The notes below the pieces were generated by a model that saw nothing but the letters and a program-made list of their open reading frames with translations, did not search any database and was not told where the DNA came from. A program made the translations under genes and the position numbers. DNA of 34,745 nt from Osedax symbiont Rs2 (lineage in GTDB: Bacteria; Pseudomonadota; Gammaproteobacteria; Pseudomonadales; Balneatricaceae): NCBI GenBank assembly GCA_000416315.1, contig ASZI01000007.1:1-34745 (forward strand), written 5' to 3'. Position 1 is the first letter of the stretch. Every line of letters begins with the position of its first letter. Shown in pieces: positions 24,528 to 34,653 of this stretch.

Positions 24528-25595
24528 ATGAATAATGATCAAGTAGATAATTTAAATATCGATGACTTTTCGGTACTTATTACTCCCCAGGGATTAAAAG
24601 ATAAACTACCGCTTTCCAATGCAGCAGCAGAAACTGTCACTGAAGGTCGTCAAATCATTCGCAATATTTTAGACGGTAGCGACAAGCGTATTTTTGTAGT
24701 GATAGGTCCCTGCTCGATTCACGATGTTGACGCAGCCATGGATTATGCCAAACGCTTAAAAGAGCTGTCAGCTAAAATCGAAGATTCTATTTATGTAGTA
24801 ATGAGAGTCTACTTTGAAAAGCCTAGAACCACAGTCGGCTGGAAAGGACTGGTAAACGATCCGCACTTAAATGATTCTTTTCAAATAGAAGAGGGTTTAT
24901 TCACTGCGCGTAAACTGCTGTTGGATTTATCCAATTTAGGCCTTCCTTTAGCCACAGAGGCATTAGACCCTATTTCACCGCAATATCTGCAGGATCTTAT
25001 CTCCTGGTCGGCGATCGGTGCGCGCACTACGGAATCGCAAACTCACAGAGAAATGTCCTCAGGTCTCTCCTGTGCAGTGGGCTTTAAAAATGGAACCGAT
25101 GGCGGTTTAGCGGTAGCGACTAATGCCCTTAAGTCGGTCAGCCACTCACACAGCTTCCTCGGTATCAATGCTAGCGGCGAAGTATCCATCATTAAGACAA
25201 AAGGCAACCAATACGGACATTTAGTACTCAGAGGGGGCGGCGGCAAGCCCAACTACGATTCAGTTAACATCAACAGGTCCGAAAAGGCGCTTGAAAGTGC
25301 GGGACTTAAGGCGAATATCATGGTTGATTGCTCGCATGAGAACTCTTCTAAAGATCCTGCGATTCAACCTTTAGTCGCGCAAAACGTGGTCAATCAAATT
25401 ATTGAAGGTAATAAATCAATTGTTGGCCTGATGATAGAATCTAATATCGGCTTCGGTAATCAACCTATGACCGAAAACCCTGCTGACCTGCGATACGGTG
25501 TGTCGATTACAGACGGCTGTATTGATTGGCAGCAGACAGAGGATTGCCTGCTGGATATGCACGCCAAACTAAAAGAAGTACTCATCAGCCGCTAA
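24528..25595 (+). CDS. aroG: 3-deoxy-7-phosphoheptulonate synthase, class I
   Basis: A 355-residue class I-alpha DAHP synthase, joining phosphoenolpyruvate and erythrose-4-phosphate in the first step of aromatic amino-acid synthesis. Seen: IGPCSIHD with the metal-binding cysteine, YFEKPRTTVGWKGLVNDP, IGARTTESQTHREMSSGLSCAVGFKNGTDG, VDCSHENSSKDP and the final SITDGCIDW. The N-terminal extension suits a feedback-inhibited isozyme. Whether it responds to Phe, Tyr or Trp is not evident, so the symbol is provisional among aroF/G/H. Confidence 0.94.
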   Translation: MNNDQVDNLNIDDFSVLITPQGLKDKLPLSNAAAETVTEGRQIIRNILDGSDKRIFVVIGPCSIHDVDAAMDYAKRLKELSAKIEDSIYVVMRVYFEKPRTTVGWKGLVNDPHLNDSFQIEEGLFTARKLLLDLSNLGLPLATEALDPISPQYLQDLISWSAIGARTTESQTHREMSSGLSCAVGFKNGTDGGLAVATNALKSVSHSHSFLGINASGEVSIIKTKGNQYGHLVLRGGGGKPNYDSVNINRSEKALESAGLKANIMVDCSHENSSKDPAIQPLVAQNVVNQIIEGNKSIVGLMIESNIGFGNQPMTENPADLRYGVSITDGCIDWQQTEDCLLDMHAKLKEVLISR

Positions 25596-25605
25596 GCTGC
25601 AACTA

Positions 25606-25650
25606 AAGAGCTGGGAAGATAGCGAACTCATTCGCTGTTTCCCAGATCTT
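25606..25650. terminator. Bidirectional hairpin between aroG and moaE
   Basis: A long imperfect stem: AAGA, CTGGGAA and AGCGAA on the left pair with TTCGCT, TTCCCAG and TCTT on the right, with small internal mismatches. The moaE stop codon lies at the 4-base loop. It sits where the two convergent genes meet. No long T-run follows on either side, so it may work as a shared transcription barrier or 3'-end protector. Confidence 0.6.
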
Positions 25651-26110
25651 CTGCGCTACCCCACTGCCCAGCAGCCTCTAAATCTGATTGTTTCTGCTCA
25701 ACCCATGCTTTGGATTTAGCGGTTAACTCCTTTTTCCAAAATGGGGCCTCTTTCTTCAGATAGTCCATAATAAATTGTGTCGCCTGGAACGCTTCAACTC
25801 TATGTGCACTAATCACACCGACAAACACAATATTTTCGTTTATAGTTAACTCCCCCACCCTATGCACTACCGCTATACGCCCTAAACTCCAACGCGCACG
25901 GGCTCGTTCTACGATGTTTAATAAGCACTTTTGAGTCATACCGGGATAATGCTCTAAAAAAAGCTGCTCTAAATCTGCCCCAATGCTATCGCGAACCACT
26001 CCGGTAAAGGTGACCAGTGCTCCGTAGCTGCTATCACTTTGCTGTAACCAAGTGTTTAATTGAGTTAAATCAAAATCTTCAGTTTGAATCTTTATTAAGT
26101 TTTCTGGCAT
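25628..26110 (-). CDS. moaE: Molybdopterin synthase catalytic subunit MoaE
   Basis: A 160-residue MoaE, which with the thiocarboxylated MoaD adds two sulfurs to precursor Z (cPMP) to form molybdopterin. Seen: GALVTFTGVVRD, LEHYPGM, the AHR motif (His103, Arg104) and KKEAPFWKKE, whose lysines at about 119/120 and 126/127 match the catalytic lysines of E. coli MoaE. The ATG at 26110 has GGAAG upstream. No moaD, moaC or other molybdenum cofactor gene is in the window, so its partner must be encoded elsewhere. Confidence 0.94.
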   Translation of the reverse strand: MPENLIKIQTEDFDLTQLNTWLQQSDSSYGALVTFTGVVRDSIGADLEQLFLEHYPGMTQKCLLNIVERARARWSLGRIAVVHRVGELTINENIVFVGVISAHRVEAFQATQFIMDYLKKEAPFWKKELTAKSKAWVEQKQSDLEAAGQWGSAEDLGNSE

Positions 26111-26335
26111 TCGAGCTTCCAATGGTTAATAGGTCGATTATTCTAATATTTTTTTACATTTTCCGGGTATAGATTGTAAAGCTTACTTTAGCTAAAGACA
26201 CAAAAGGGATACTATACAGCCTATTTGATTACGCTGAGGTCTGTGGCCAGCAATAACGGCTACAGGGGTAATATTTTATTCACAGCCAGTCCCGCGTCAA
26301 TCTTTTCCCCTTTACAGAGAGTAAAATGTAGCTAA

Positions 26336-27457
26336 ATGAGCACCCAGATAGATAATTCAAAGACTAAAGTTATAGTCGGCATGTCCGGCGGAGTAGATTC
26401 CTCAGTATCAGCACTGCTATTAATCCAGCAGGGCTATCAAGTCGAAGGCCTGTTCATGAAGAACTGGGACGAAGATGACGGTACCGATTACTGCACTGCT
26501 GTGGATGATCTGGCAGATGCTCAGGCTGTTTGTGACAAGTTACAGATTCATCTGCACAAAGCCAATTTTGCCGCCGAGTACTGGGATAATGTATTTGAAC
26601 ATTTTCTGCAAGAATATAAAGCTGGGCGTACTCCCAATCCCGACATTCTCTGCAACAGAGAAATAAAGTTTAAAGCTTTTCTCGAATATGCACTTGAGCT
26701 CGGCGCTGATTTCATTGCTACCGGCCACTACGTCAGACGTAAACTTGTCAGTAACGCGGATGGCTCCAACAGCGTACAGATGCAAAAAGGCCTTGATGCT
26801 AACAAAGATCAGAGCTACTTTTTGCACCAAGTAGGCGAGGAAGAACTGGCCAAAACCTTATTTCCGGTTGGGGAACTGCTGAAACCTGCAGTGCGGGTAC
26901 TGGCTGAACAACACGATTTAATTACCCACAATAAAAAAGACAGTACCGGTATCTGTTTCATCGGCGAGCGTCGCTTTAAAGATTTCCTGCAACAGTATTT
27001 ACCGGCGCAGCCTGGAAAAATCATCACCGAGAAAAATGAGGTGATTGGCGATCACTCTGGTCTTATGTATTACACTATAGGTCAACGTCAGGGGTTGCTG
27101 ATAGGTGGACTAAAGGACTACCCGGAAGACCCCTGGTATGTCGCAGGCAAGGATTTAGAAAAAAACTTGTTGATTGCTGTACAGGGCAAGCAACACGACT
27201 TACTGTTTACCAACTGGCTCAGTGCCAGCGATATTTTCTGGATTAACGGCCAGGCGCCGTCCACTGCTTTTAGCTGCAAAGCCAAGGTTCGCTATCGCCA
27301 GGATGATCAGGACTGTAGCCTTGTTGTAGATAGCCAGGGCAATTATCGGATTACTTTTGCCCAGCCACAAAGAGCAATTACCGCCGGGCAATCAGTGGTA
27401 CTGTATCAAGGTGATATTTGCCTCGGTGGCGGTGTCATTGAAACTACCGGAAAGTAA
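26336..27457 (+). CDS. mnmA: tRNA-specific 2-thiouridylase MnmA
   Basis: A 373-residue enzyme that thiolates U34 of tRNA-Lys, -Glu and -Gln using ATP and sulfur relayed by TusE. Seen: the PP-loop [26 protein letters not shown], the catalytic cysteine in [12 protein letters not shown] (Cys106) and the second one in [10 protein letters not shown] (Cys207), plus YTIGQRQGL. The ATG at 26336 is the natural start although the ribosome site is weak. It leads the mnmA-hflD-purB group. Confidence 0.96.
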   Translation: MSTQIDNSKTKVIVGMSGGVDSSVSALLLIQQGYQVEGLFMKNWDEDDGTDYCTAVDDLADAQAVCDKLQIHLHKANFAAEYWDNVFEHFLQEYKAGRTPNPDILCNREIKFKAFLEYALELGADFIATGHYVRRKLVSNADGSNSVQMQKGLDANKDQSYFLHQVGEEELAKTLFPVGELLKPAVRVLAEQHDLITHNKKDSTGICFIGERRFKDFLQQYLPAQPGKIITEKNEVIGDHSGLMYYTIGQRQGLLIGGLKDYPEDPWYVAGKDLEKNLLIAVQGKQHDLLFTNWLSASDIFWINGQAPSTAFSCKAKVRYRQDDQDCSLVVDSQGNYRITFAQPQRAITAGQSVVLYQGDICLGGGVIETTGK

Positions 27458-27510
27458 TTTCACCCCCTGTAACAGTATTTAACACTAGCAGAGCAAGAGA
27501 CGAACCCTAA

Positions 27511-28185
27511 ATGTCCAGAAACCAAGATGAACAAGCAATAGCGGTCGCCGCTATGTTCCAAGCCGCCTCTCTCGTCGACCAAATTGCCAACAAAGGCATG
27601 ATTTCACAAAGCAGCTTTGAGACTTCTATCAATAGCTTATTTGAAATGAATCCGGACAATACTGAAGCGGTATTTGGTGGACAGAACTTTTTGCCGCACA
27701 ATCTTGGTTTAGGCTTACGTACATTAATAGACATAGTCGACAAGCGGCGCAACGATAACAGCAACCACATCACTAACTATGTATTGGCAATGATCATGTT
27801 GCAGCAAAAACTGGCAAATAATGACAAGATGCTCTCGCTAATGTCCCAGCGCCTGGAAAACCTCAGCGACAAAGCGCTGAAATATTATGCCAATGAGAGC
27901 ATTGATTCACAGCCACCGAGCGCCAACTACACCCACACCAATGTCATCGCCGGACTGGACGGTCTGTATCAGGACACCATCAGTACTTTTAGCTTTCGCA
28001 TTAAGGTTCAGGGTGATCCAAGACACCTGCAAAATAAAGAAAACGCAGCCAAAGTCAGGGCGTTATTGCTAGCGGGGATCAGAGCGGCCATTTTGTGGAG
28101 GCAAGTGGGCGGCAGGCGCTGGCATCTGCTGTTTTTCAAATCCAGAATTAGACAGAGCGTGCAAAAAATCCTCGATACGAAGTAA
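27511..28185 (+). CDS. hflD: High frequency lysogenization protein HflD homologue
   Basis: A 224-residue mainly helical protein matching the HflD/YcfC family by AVAAMFQAASLVDQIA, the LGLGLRTLIDIV segment, and the C-terminal KVRALLLAGIRAAILWRQVGGRRWHLLFFKSRI. In E. coli HflD is a membrane-associated protein that interacts with lambda CII; its normal housekeeping role is unclear. It starts 53 bp after mnmA and precedes purB, the conserved gammaproteobacterial order. Confidence 0.93.
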   Translation: MSRNQDEQAIAVAAMFQAASLVDQIANKGMISQSSFETSINSLFEMNPDNTEAVFGGQNFLPHNLGLGLRTLIDIVDKRRNDNSNHITNYVLAMIMLQQKLANNDKMLSLMSQRLENLSDKALKYYANESIDSQPPSANYTHTNVIAGLDGLYQDTISTFSFRIKVQGDPRHLQNKENAAKVRALLLAGIRAAILWRQVGGRRWHLLFFKSRIRQSVQKILDTK

Positions 28186-28356
28186 ATAGCAGCTTTTCAA
28201 TAAACAAACTTTTGCTTAAGCTACAGCAGACTATGCAGCTTCCCCGACAACCGATCAGTGGTAATTTCTCATTGCCAGTACCCTTGCAGCTAACTGTTAA
28301 TTAGAACAGCCGACACAAGACTCAAAACTGCCATACCCGCTGCGCGTAATTTCATA

Positions 28357-28362
28357 TATAAT
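28357..28362 (+). promoter_or_regulatory. Candidate -10 element for purB
   Basis: A perfect TATAAT lies 42 bp before the purB ATG within a 219-bp gap after hflD. The -35 partner is poor. No PurR box (ACGCAAACGTTTGCGT-like) was found. Confidence 0.35.
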
Positions 28363-28380
28363 ATCGCACAAATTTTCTAA

Positions 28381-29772
<1,392 letters not shown>

Positions 29773-29782
29773 ATGCGTTTAT

Positions 29783-29820
29783 CACAGCTATAGCGATCTG
29801 CTATAGCTGTGGGTTTTATT
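29783..29820 (+). terminator. Rho-independent terminator of purB
   Basis: CACAGCTATAGC (29783-29794) and GCTATAGCTGTG (29800-29811) form a perfect 12-bp stem with a 5-base loop, followed by GGTTTTATTT, 10 bp after the purB stop. Confidence 0.88.
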
Positions 29821-29844
29821 TCGCCACTGGATGTAAAGAGCCGC

Positions 29845-30963
29845 TTACAAGGTCAACAGCCCCCCGCCAGTTTCATTTTGCAATATCTGAGTCCCGGCAA
29901 TTTTGCCAACATTGTCACCCTCACAAACCAGCTTACCTATATTTGTGGTAAACAGCATGCCCTGAGTTCTGCTGTAAATTGCAGTGCGCCCCTGCTCGGG
30001 AGTATCAGATTCTAATCTCACCACTTGCGCCACCAGCTCACCTTTTTCTACCCAGTCACCGAGCTGTTTTGTCCAGCAGAGAATCCCGGTTGCAGTGGCC
30101 CTCACTGAGTCAACGGCTTCAAGATCTGTGGTCAGCACTTTAGTTTCGATCATATCTGTCACAGCTATTTGCACTACATCACTGGCAGCTAAGAAATTTA
30201 ACAAGCCCTGGGCATCAGCGGCAGCCAGCTGATCGTCAACATCGGCAAAACCGCGCAACTCCACCGTTGCAGTGAAACAACTGACAGGACAACCACTGCT
30301 TTCTACAGCTATCCAAGGTAGAATATGCGCGGCATCAAATGGCGAGCCACCAGGCTCATCTTCAAGTAAGACGATAGGAGAGCGCATACATTGCGCCAGC
30401 AACTCTGACTCATCTCGCTGCCGGTAATTTGCGTAGATATGCACCAGCGCCTGCGAGTCGCAGTGCAAGTCTAAAACGATATCAGCATCGATAGATAACG
30501 CCAGCAAAGTCGCTTTAAGTTGCGCCAGAGGTGTATGTGTTGGCAGTAGCGCCACTGCTTCTCTTAGCGCTTGTCGGTACTGCTCAACACTGCTTTGGGG
30601 ATTTTTATCTAGCTGCTCTTTAGTCACTGTTGAAAAGTCGGGCCAATGTCGATTAAAATTACCCTCCGCACTAAAAGAGTGACGCCCCAAAACCACCCCA
30701 TTTAGGCGCTGATCCATGCCAATTGGATTGGCATAAGGCACTATGACTATTTCCCCGCATAACAAATCACGCTTATCTAAATCAATTAGCTGCGTTATCA
30801 GATGCTGCAAAGTCAGCAACCCCGGCCATTCATCGGCGTGCAAAGCGGCCTGCATATACACTTTCGGGCCCGCCTTAGCGGCTTTGAATTTATGTACTTT
30901 TAAAAAGCGCTGGGTGCCTGGACTCGATGATTTTAAAGCAATTTTTTCGACGCTATGCGACAT
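29845..30963 (-). CDS. aotO: Succinylglutamate desuccinylase/aspartoacylase family protein, AotO-like
   Basis: A 372-residue M14-like zinc hydrolase of the AstE/aspartoacylase superfamily. The zinc ligands HADE (His42, Glu45) and DLHCD (His167) and the catalytic-type glutamate in TVELRGFADV (Glu235) are present. A C-terminal beta-rich domain with LGDWVEKGELVAQV and LVCEGDNVGKI resembles a biotinyl/lipoyl-like fold. Its place beside an Aot-type transporter mirrors the Pseudomonas aotO gene, whose function is not established, so the symbol rests mainly on context. The ATG at 30963 has AGG upstream. A terminator separates it from aotP. Confidence 0.85.
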   Translation of the reverse strand: MSHSVEKIALKSSSPGTQRFLKVHKFKAAKAGPKVYMQAALHADEWPGLLTLQHLITQLIDLDKRDLLCGEIVIVPYANPIGMDQRLNGVVLGRHSFSAEGNFNRHWPDFSTVTKEQLDKNPQSSVEQYRQALREAVALLPTHTPLAQLKATLLALSIDADIVLDLHCDSQALVHIYANYRQRDESELLAQCMRSPIVLLEDEPGGSPFDAAHILPWIAVESSGCPVSCFTATVELRGFADVDDQLAAADAQGLLNFLAASDVVQIAVTDMIETKVLTTDLEAVDSVRATATGILCWTKQLGDWVEKGELVAQVVRLESDTPEQGRTAIYSRTQGMLFTTNIGKLVCEGDNVGKIAGTQILQNETGGGLLTL

Positions 30964-31060
30964 ATATAAACCTAATAATGAAGAGACAGAGACTGAGCAA
31001 CAGTCCCGTATTGATGATCAGTTACTCAGCTAGGATGGGATGATGCGGCGCTTGAGCTAT

Positions 31061-31089
31061 AAAAAGCAGCCGACACTATTAGCCGGCTG
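31061..31089 (-). terminator. Rho-independent terminator after aotP
   Basis: CAGCCG (31067-31072) and CGGCTG (31084-31089) form a 6-bp GC-rich stem with an 11-base loop. On the minus strand a five-T run follows one base later (31061-31065). It sits 27 bp after the aotP stop and 98 bp before aotO, so aotO expression is either reduced by read-through or driven from its own promoter. Confidence 0.65.
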
Positions 31090-31115
31090 ATTATTACCCA
31101 CAACTATCAAAGACA

Positions 31116-31889
31116 CTAAAAGACTGAAGAGATAAATTCCTTACAGCGTTCAGAGGTCGGATTGTCAAACACTTCTTCGGGAGTACCAAAAGCCTCTATT
31201 TTCCCCTGATGTAAAAACATCACCTTATTTGACACTTCTCTGGCGAACTTCATTTCGTGGGTTACTATCAGCATAGTACGCCCCTCTGCAGCCAGGTCCC
31301 TCATCACTTTCAAAACTTCTCCAACTAACTCCGGATCCAGTGCTGAAGTTGGCTCATCGAATAACATTACCTCGGGATCCATTGCCAGAGCCCTGGCGAT
31401 AGAGACACGTTGCTGTTGTCCACCGGACAGCATACTAGGATATACATCGCGTTTATCAGTGAGACCAACTCTTTGCATTAACTCTTCAGCGTATTTTATC
31501 GCCTCAGCTCTGCTCTTTTTCAGCACCAGCACCGGGCCTTCAATAATATTTTCCAGCACTGTCATGTGTGGCCACAAATTGAAATTCTGAAAAACAAATC
31601 CCAAGCGCTGACGCACCGCCTCTAACTGCTTCGGGTCATCTGCTTCTAGGTCCCCGATTTTATTGCGCTTTAATTTGATCTGCTCACCGCTGATCTGAAT
31701 CTCACCTTCGGTTGGATTTTCCAGCATGTTAATGCACCTTAAAAAGGTGCTTTTACCTGAGCCACTAGAACCGATTATCGATATAACCTCCCCTGCCTCT
31801 GCCTGCAGATCTATACCTTTTAAGACCTCTAAACGACCAAAGGTTTTATGAATGTTTTTAACATTGATTGCAAAATTTGCCTGGGACAT
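31116..31889 (-). CDS. aotP: Polar amino-acid ABC transporter ATP-binding protein, AotP/HisP-like
   Basis: A 257-residue ABC ATPase of the polar amino-acid uptake group. Walker A is GSSGSGKST, the Q-loop lies in GFVFQNFNLWPHMTV, the signature is LSGGQQQR, Walker B is VMLFDEPTSALD and the switch histidine is in IVTHEM. It would power the permeases encoded in the opposite direction. The ATG at 31889 follows AAGAG. The divergent organisation is unlike the single Pseudomonas aot operon. Confidence 0.92.
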   Translation of the reverse strand: MSQANFAINVKNIHKTFGRLEVLKGIDLQAEAGEVISIIGSSGSGKSTFLRCINMLENPTEGEIQISGEQIKLKRNKIGDLEADDPKQLEAVRQRLGFVFQNFNLWPHMTVLENIIEGPVLVLKKSRAEAIKYAEELMQRVGLTDKRDVYPSMLSGGQQQRVSIARALAMDPEVMLFDEPTSALDPELVGEVLKVMRDLAAEGRTMLIVTHEMKFAREVSNKVMFLHQGKIEAFGTPEEVFDNPTSERCKEFISSVF

Positions 31890-32240
31890 AAAATGGCTCT
31901 TATAATTTTTAAGGGGACTCTGCGAGTCTCTCTGATTAGGATGAATAGACTAAGTAGTCTTTTATCTCGATACGAGAGTTAAGACTAACTGTCATTCAAA
32001 CAAAACTGATTTGTCGCCGAGATTAGCATACTTAGGGGCATCAATCGGATAATAGTCATCCAATTGTCTAAATAAATGTCGCATTATTGAAATATATCAT
32101 AACTTATTGCCGTATCGAGTCAGGCAGAATGATTGTACTATTACACTTCAATAATTTTGTAATAAAAAGTCTCAATGCTAAGCATAGAAACTTTTTAGTT
32201 ACATTTGATAACAATAAACAACCCGAGCGGATACTTAATC
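31890..32240. promoter_or_regulatory. Divergent regulatory region of the aot-like genes
   Basis: About 350 bp that must promote aotP leftward and aotJ rightward. Two small palindromes stand side by side near aotP: AGACTA-AG-TAGTCT (31947-31960) and TCTCG-ATA-CGAGA (31965-31977). TGTCGC occurs at 32012 and 32077; the second is followed after eight bases by AA, matching the Pseudomonas ArgR half-site TGTCGC-N8-AA as I remember it. No clear promoter hexamers could be chosen. Confidence 0.4.
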
Positions 32241-33077
32241 ATGAAAAAACTGCTAGCCACAGCAGCCCTTACGGCTGTTACTTTAATGTCAGGTGCAGCG
32301 CAAGCTGGCGATGTTGTAAGAATTGCCACTGAAGGCGCTTACCCTCCGTGGAACGCACTTAACAGTGACGGTCATCTTGAAGGCTTCGAAATCGATCTTT
32401 ATCAAGTGCTTTGCGCACGCGCCAACCTAGAGTGCTCTATGGAGCAGACAGCTTGGGACGGTATCATTCCCTCTTTGCAACAAGGTAAGTTTGACGTAAT
32501 TATGGCCGGCATGTCTATTACTGACAAGCGCAAGAAAAAGATTACTTTTTCTCGCTCTTATGCCTCTAGCCCAGCTGTATTTGTTGTCGGCAAAGACTCT
32601 TCCATGGTAGATTTTAAAGTCGCTGCAGACAAGATTTCACTGGCAGATTTAGATGCCACTGAAAAGACTAGCCTAGATGCTACTTTGGCCGTGCTTAATG
32701 GTAAGACTATCGGTGTACAAAAAGGCACTATCCACTTAAATTTCTTAAAAGAGTACATGAAGGGCAACGCCACTATCCGTACTTACGAAACTCAGGAACA
32801 ACTAGATCTTGATCTTCAATCTGGTCGTGTGGATGTCGCTTTTGCTGCAGAGAGCTACTGGCACCCTCTTTTCCAAAAGCCTGAGGGAGCAGATTTTCGC
32901 GCAATTGGCCCTGGTTTTTCTGAAGGCCCATTTGGTGAAGGCGTTGGTCTAGGACTTCGCAAAGAAAACCAGGAACTGGCTGATAAGTTCAGTGTTGCTA
33001 TTAATGCAGCAATCGCAGACGGTACTGTTTCAAAGCTTGCTGTTAAATGGTTCGGTTTTGACGCTTCAAGCAAATAA
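32241..33077 (+). CDS. aotJ: Basic amino-acid ABC transporter substrate-binding protein, AotJ-like
   Basis: A 278-residue periplasmic binding protein (SBP_bac_3). The signal peptide MKKLLATAALTAVTLMSGAAQA is cut before GDVV. The mature start RIATEGAYPPWNALNSDGHLEGFEIDL and then CSMEQTAWDGIIPSLQQGKFDVIMAGMSITDKRKKKITFS match lysine/arginine/ornithine- and histidine-binding proteins. It captures the ligand and hands it to AotQM. An upstream GTG/ATT frame extends the ORF, but the ATG at 32241 gives a proper signal peptide. A terminator follows. Confidence 0.9.
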   Translation: MKKLLATAALTAVTLMSGAAQAGDVVRIATEGAYPPWNALNSDGHLEGFEIDLYQVLCARANLECSMEQTAWDGIIPSLQQGKFDVIMAGMSITDKRKKKITFSRSYASSPAVFVVGKDSSMVDFKVAADKISLADLDATEKTSLDATLAVLNGKTIGVQKGTIHLNFLKEYMKGNATIRTYETQEQLDLDLQSGRVDVAFAAESYWHPLFQKPEGADFRAIGPGFSEGPFGEGVGLGLRKENQELADKFSVAINAAIADGTVSKLAVKWFGFDASSK

Positions 33078-33094
33078 GTTTAAACTTTGACTAC

Positions 33095-33128
33095 AAAAGC
33101 AGGACAGGTAACCCTATCCTGCTTTTTT
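33095..33128 (+). terminator. Intercistronic terminator/attenuator after aotJ
   Basis: AAAAGCAGGACAGG (33095-33108) pairs with CCTATCCTGCTTTT, with one mismatch and a 4-base loop, running into TTTTTT. It lies between the binding-protein and permease genes, where partial termination commonly keeps the binding protein in excess. Confidence 0.82.
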
Positions 33129-33208
33129 GTATTAGAGCAAAACAATAATAACAAGCGCTGTAAAACTAAATTTCAATACTTTCCTAAATCAAAAAATTAG
33201 GTATTCCT

Positions 33209-33919
33209 TTGGATCTAACAATCTTAAGCTGGGGAGCTAGTGGCTGGGGCGATGAATTTTTTTACGCCACTTTGATCACTATTTCCGTCGCAACCTGCTC
33301 ATTTGCCTTCGGCATATTTCTCGCCGCAGGTGCTGCCACCATGAAGCTCAGTAACTACCGGGTATTACGCATGCTAGCTAACGGCTACACGACGGTAGTA
33401 CGCGGCATCCCAGAACTATTGATCATTTATCTGATCTTCTACGGCGGTAATGGCATTTTAATGTCCATCGCCAAAGATGTTTTTGATTACCATCAGTATA
33501 TCGAGCTGCCAATTTTCTTAATGGGTGTCTTGTGCATCGGTTTGAGCTCGGGCGCCTATTCAACAGAAGTCATCCGCGGCGCGGTTTTGGCGGTGCCTAT
33601 TGGAACAATTGAGGCGGCAAAGGCGATAGGCATGAACACCAGCACTCGCTTCAGACGTATTCTACTACCACAAGTGGCACGCTTTGCCCTGCCAGGATTG
33701 GGAAACGTTTGGCAATTAACGCTAAAAGAAACCTCATTGATTTCCGTTATCGGTCTCGCAGAAATTGTTCGTATCGCGCAAATTGGCGCCGGCAGCGAAA
33801 AACAGCCGTTTACCTTTTTCTTTGCCGGACTTATCTTATTTTTAATCTTAGCTTCACTCTCTGATCGTGGTTATTTATCACTACACAGATGGGCTAATCG
33901 TGGCGTAAGAGGAGCGTAA
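33209..33919 (+). CDS. aotQ: Polar amino-acid ABC transporter permease, AotQ/HisQ-like
   Basis: A 236-residue inner-membrane permease of the HisM/HisQ type with about five hydrophobic segments. The N-terminal segment TVVRGIPELLIIYLIFYGG and the EAA loop (GTIEAAKAIGMNTSTRFRRILLPQVARFALPGLGN), which contacts the ATPase, are clear. The start is the TTG at 33209 with AGG upstream. It follows the attenuator and overlaps closely with aotM (1 bp between genes). Confidence 0.9.
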   Translation: MDLTILSWGASGWGDEFFYATLITISVATCSFAFGIFLAAGAATMKLSNYRVLRMLANGYTTVVRGIPELLIIYLIFYGGNGILMSIAKDVFDYHQYIELPIFLMGVLCIGLSSGAYSTEVIRGAVLAVPIGTIEAAKAIGMNTSTRFRRILLPQVARFALPGLGNVWQLTLKETSLISVIGLAEIVRIAQIGAGSEKQPFTFFFAGLILFLILASLSDRGYLSLHRWANRGVRGA

Positions 33920-33920
33920 T

Positions 33921-34604
33921 ATGGATTGGGATATTATCAACGAATCTATACCGGCAATTTTTTCAGCACTGCCTGTCACTCTTGCACTAGTGTCAGTTTC
34001 GTTATTTTTTGGATTTTTCCTGGCGGTTATTGTTGCTTTAGGTCGGCTCAGTACTCATGCAGCACTCAATAAGCCAGCCTATGTATTTGTCTATATTTTC
34101 AGATCAACTCCGCTACTGATTCAAATGTTTTTGATCTACTACGGGTCGGGCCAGTTCAGAGCAGAGCTTGACGCTATTGGTCTGTGGCAGTTCTTTAAAG
34201 ACCCCTGGTTCTGCGCCATCTTATCACTGACGCTTAACACAGCGGCCTACACCAGTGAAATTATCCGCGGTGGCATTCAATCAGTAGCCGCTGGTCTTTT
34301 GGAGGCCGGCAAAGCCTGCGGCATGAGCACACTGCAACTGTTTCGGCGCATTACTTTCCCACTGGCGATGCGCCAGGCACTGCCAGGTTATGGAAACGAA
34401 GTAATCTTAATGGTGAAGTCAACCTCACTGGCCAGTACTATTACTATTATGGATATGACCGGAGTGTACAAGGAAATCGCCTCGGATCACTTCAGCCCGT
34501 TTGAACCCATTATAGTGGCGGGGAGGTTTTTTCTGATTTTCAATTATATAGTGACGCTGGCCATCTCCAGAGCGGAGAAGAAACTGGCCATTCAGGCACA
34601 CTAA
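33921..34604 (+). CDS. aotM: Polar amino-acid ABC transporter permease, AotM/HisM-like
   Basis: A 227-residue second permease of the heterodimer. Seen: FVYIFRSTPLLIQMFLIYYG near the start and the EAA-type loop GLLEAGKACGMSTLQLFRRITFPLAMRQALPGYGNE. AGGAG within the end of aotQ serves its ATG, so the two are translationally coupled. With AotJ, AotQ and AotP it completes a type I importer for basic amino acids (arginine/ornithine inferred from similarity in organisation to the Pseudomonas system). Confidence 0.91.
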   Translation: MDWDIINESIPAIFSALPVTLALVSVSLFFGFFLAVIVALGRLSTHAALNKPAYVFVYIFRSTPLLIQMFLIYYGSGQFRAELDAIGLWQFFKDPWFCAILSLTLNTAAYTSEIIRGGIQSVAAGLLEAGKACGMSTLQLFRRITFPLAMRQALPGYGNEVILMVKSTSLASTITIMDMTGVYKEIASDHFSPFEPIIVAGRFFLIFNYIVTLAISRAEKKLAIQAH

Positions 34605-34621
34605 AGAGTAGCTAAACCATC

Positions 34622-34653
34622 GCGAGGGAAAGGTATTGAAAGATACCTCTCTC
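34622..34653 (+). terminator. Imperfect hairpin after aotM
   Basis: GCGAG with GGTAT pairs with ATACC and CTCGC through an uneven centre, around a 6-base loop, 17 bp after the aotM stop. It is followed by a C/T-rich stretch without a true T-run, so the call is moderate. The remaining bases to the window end (34654-34745) show no gene. Confidence 0.45.
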
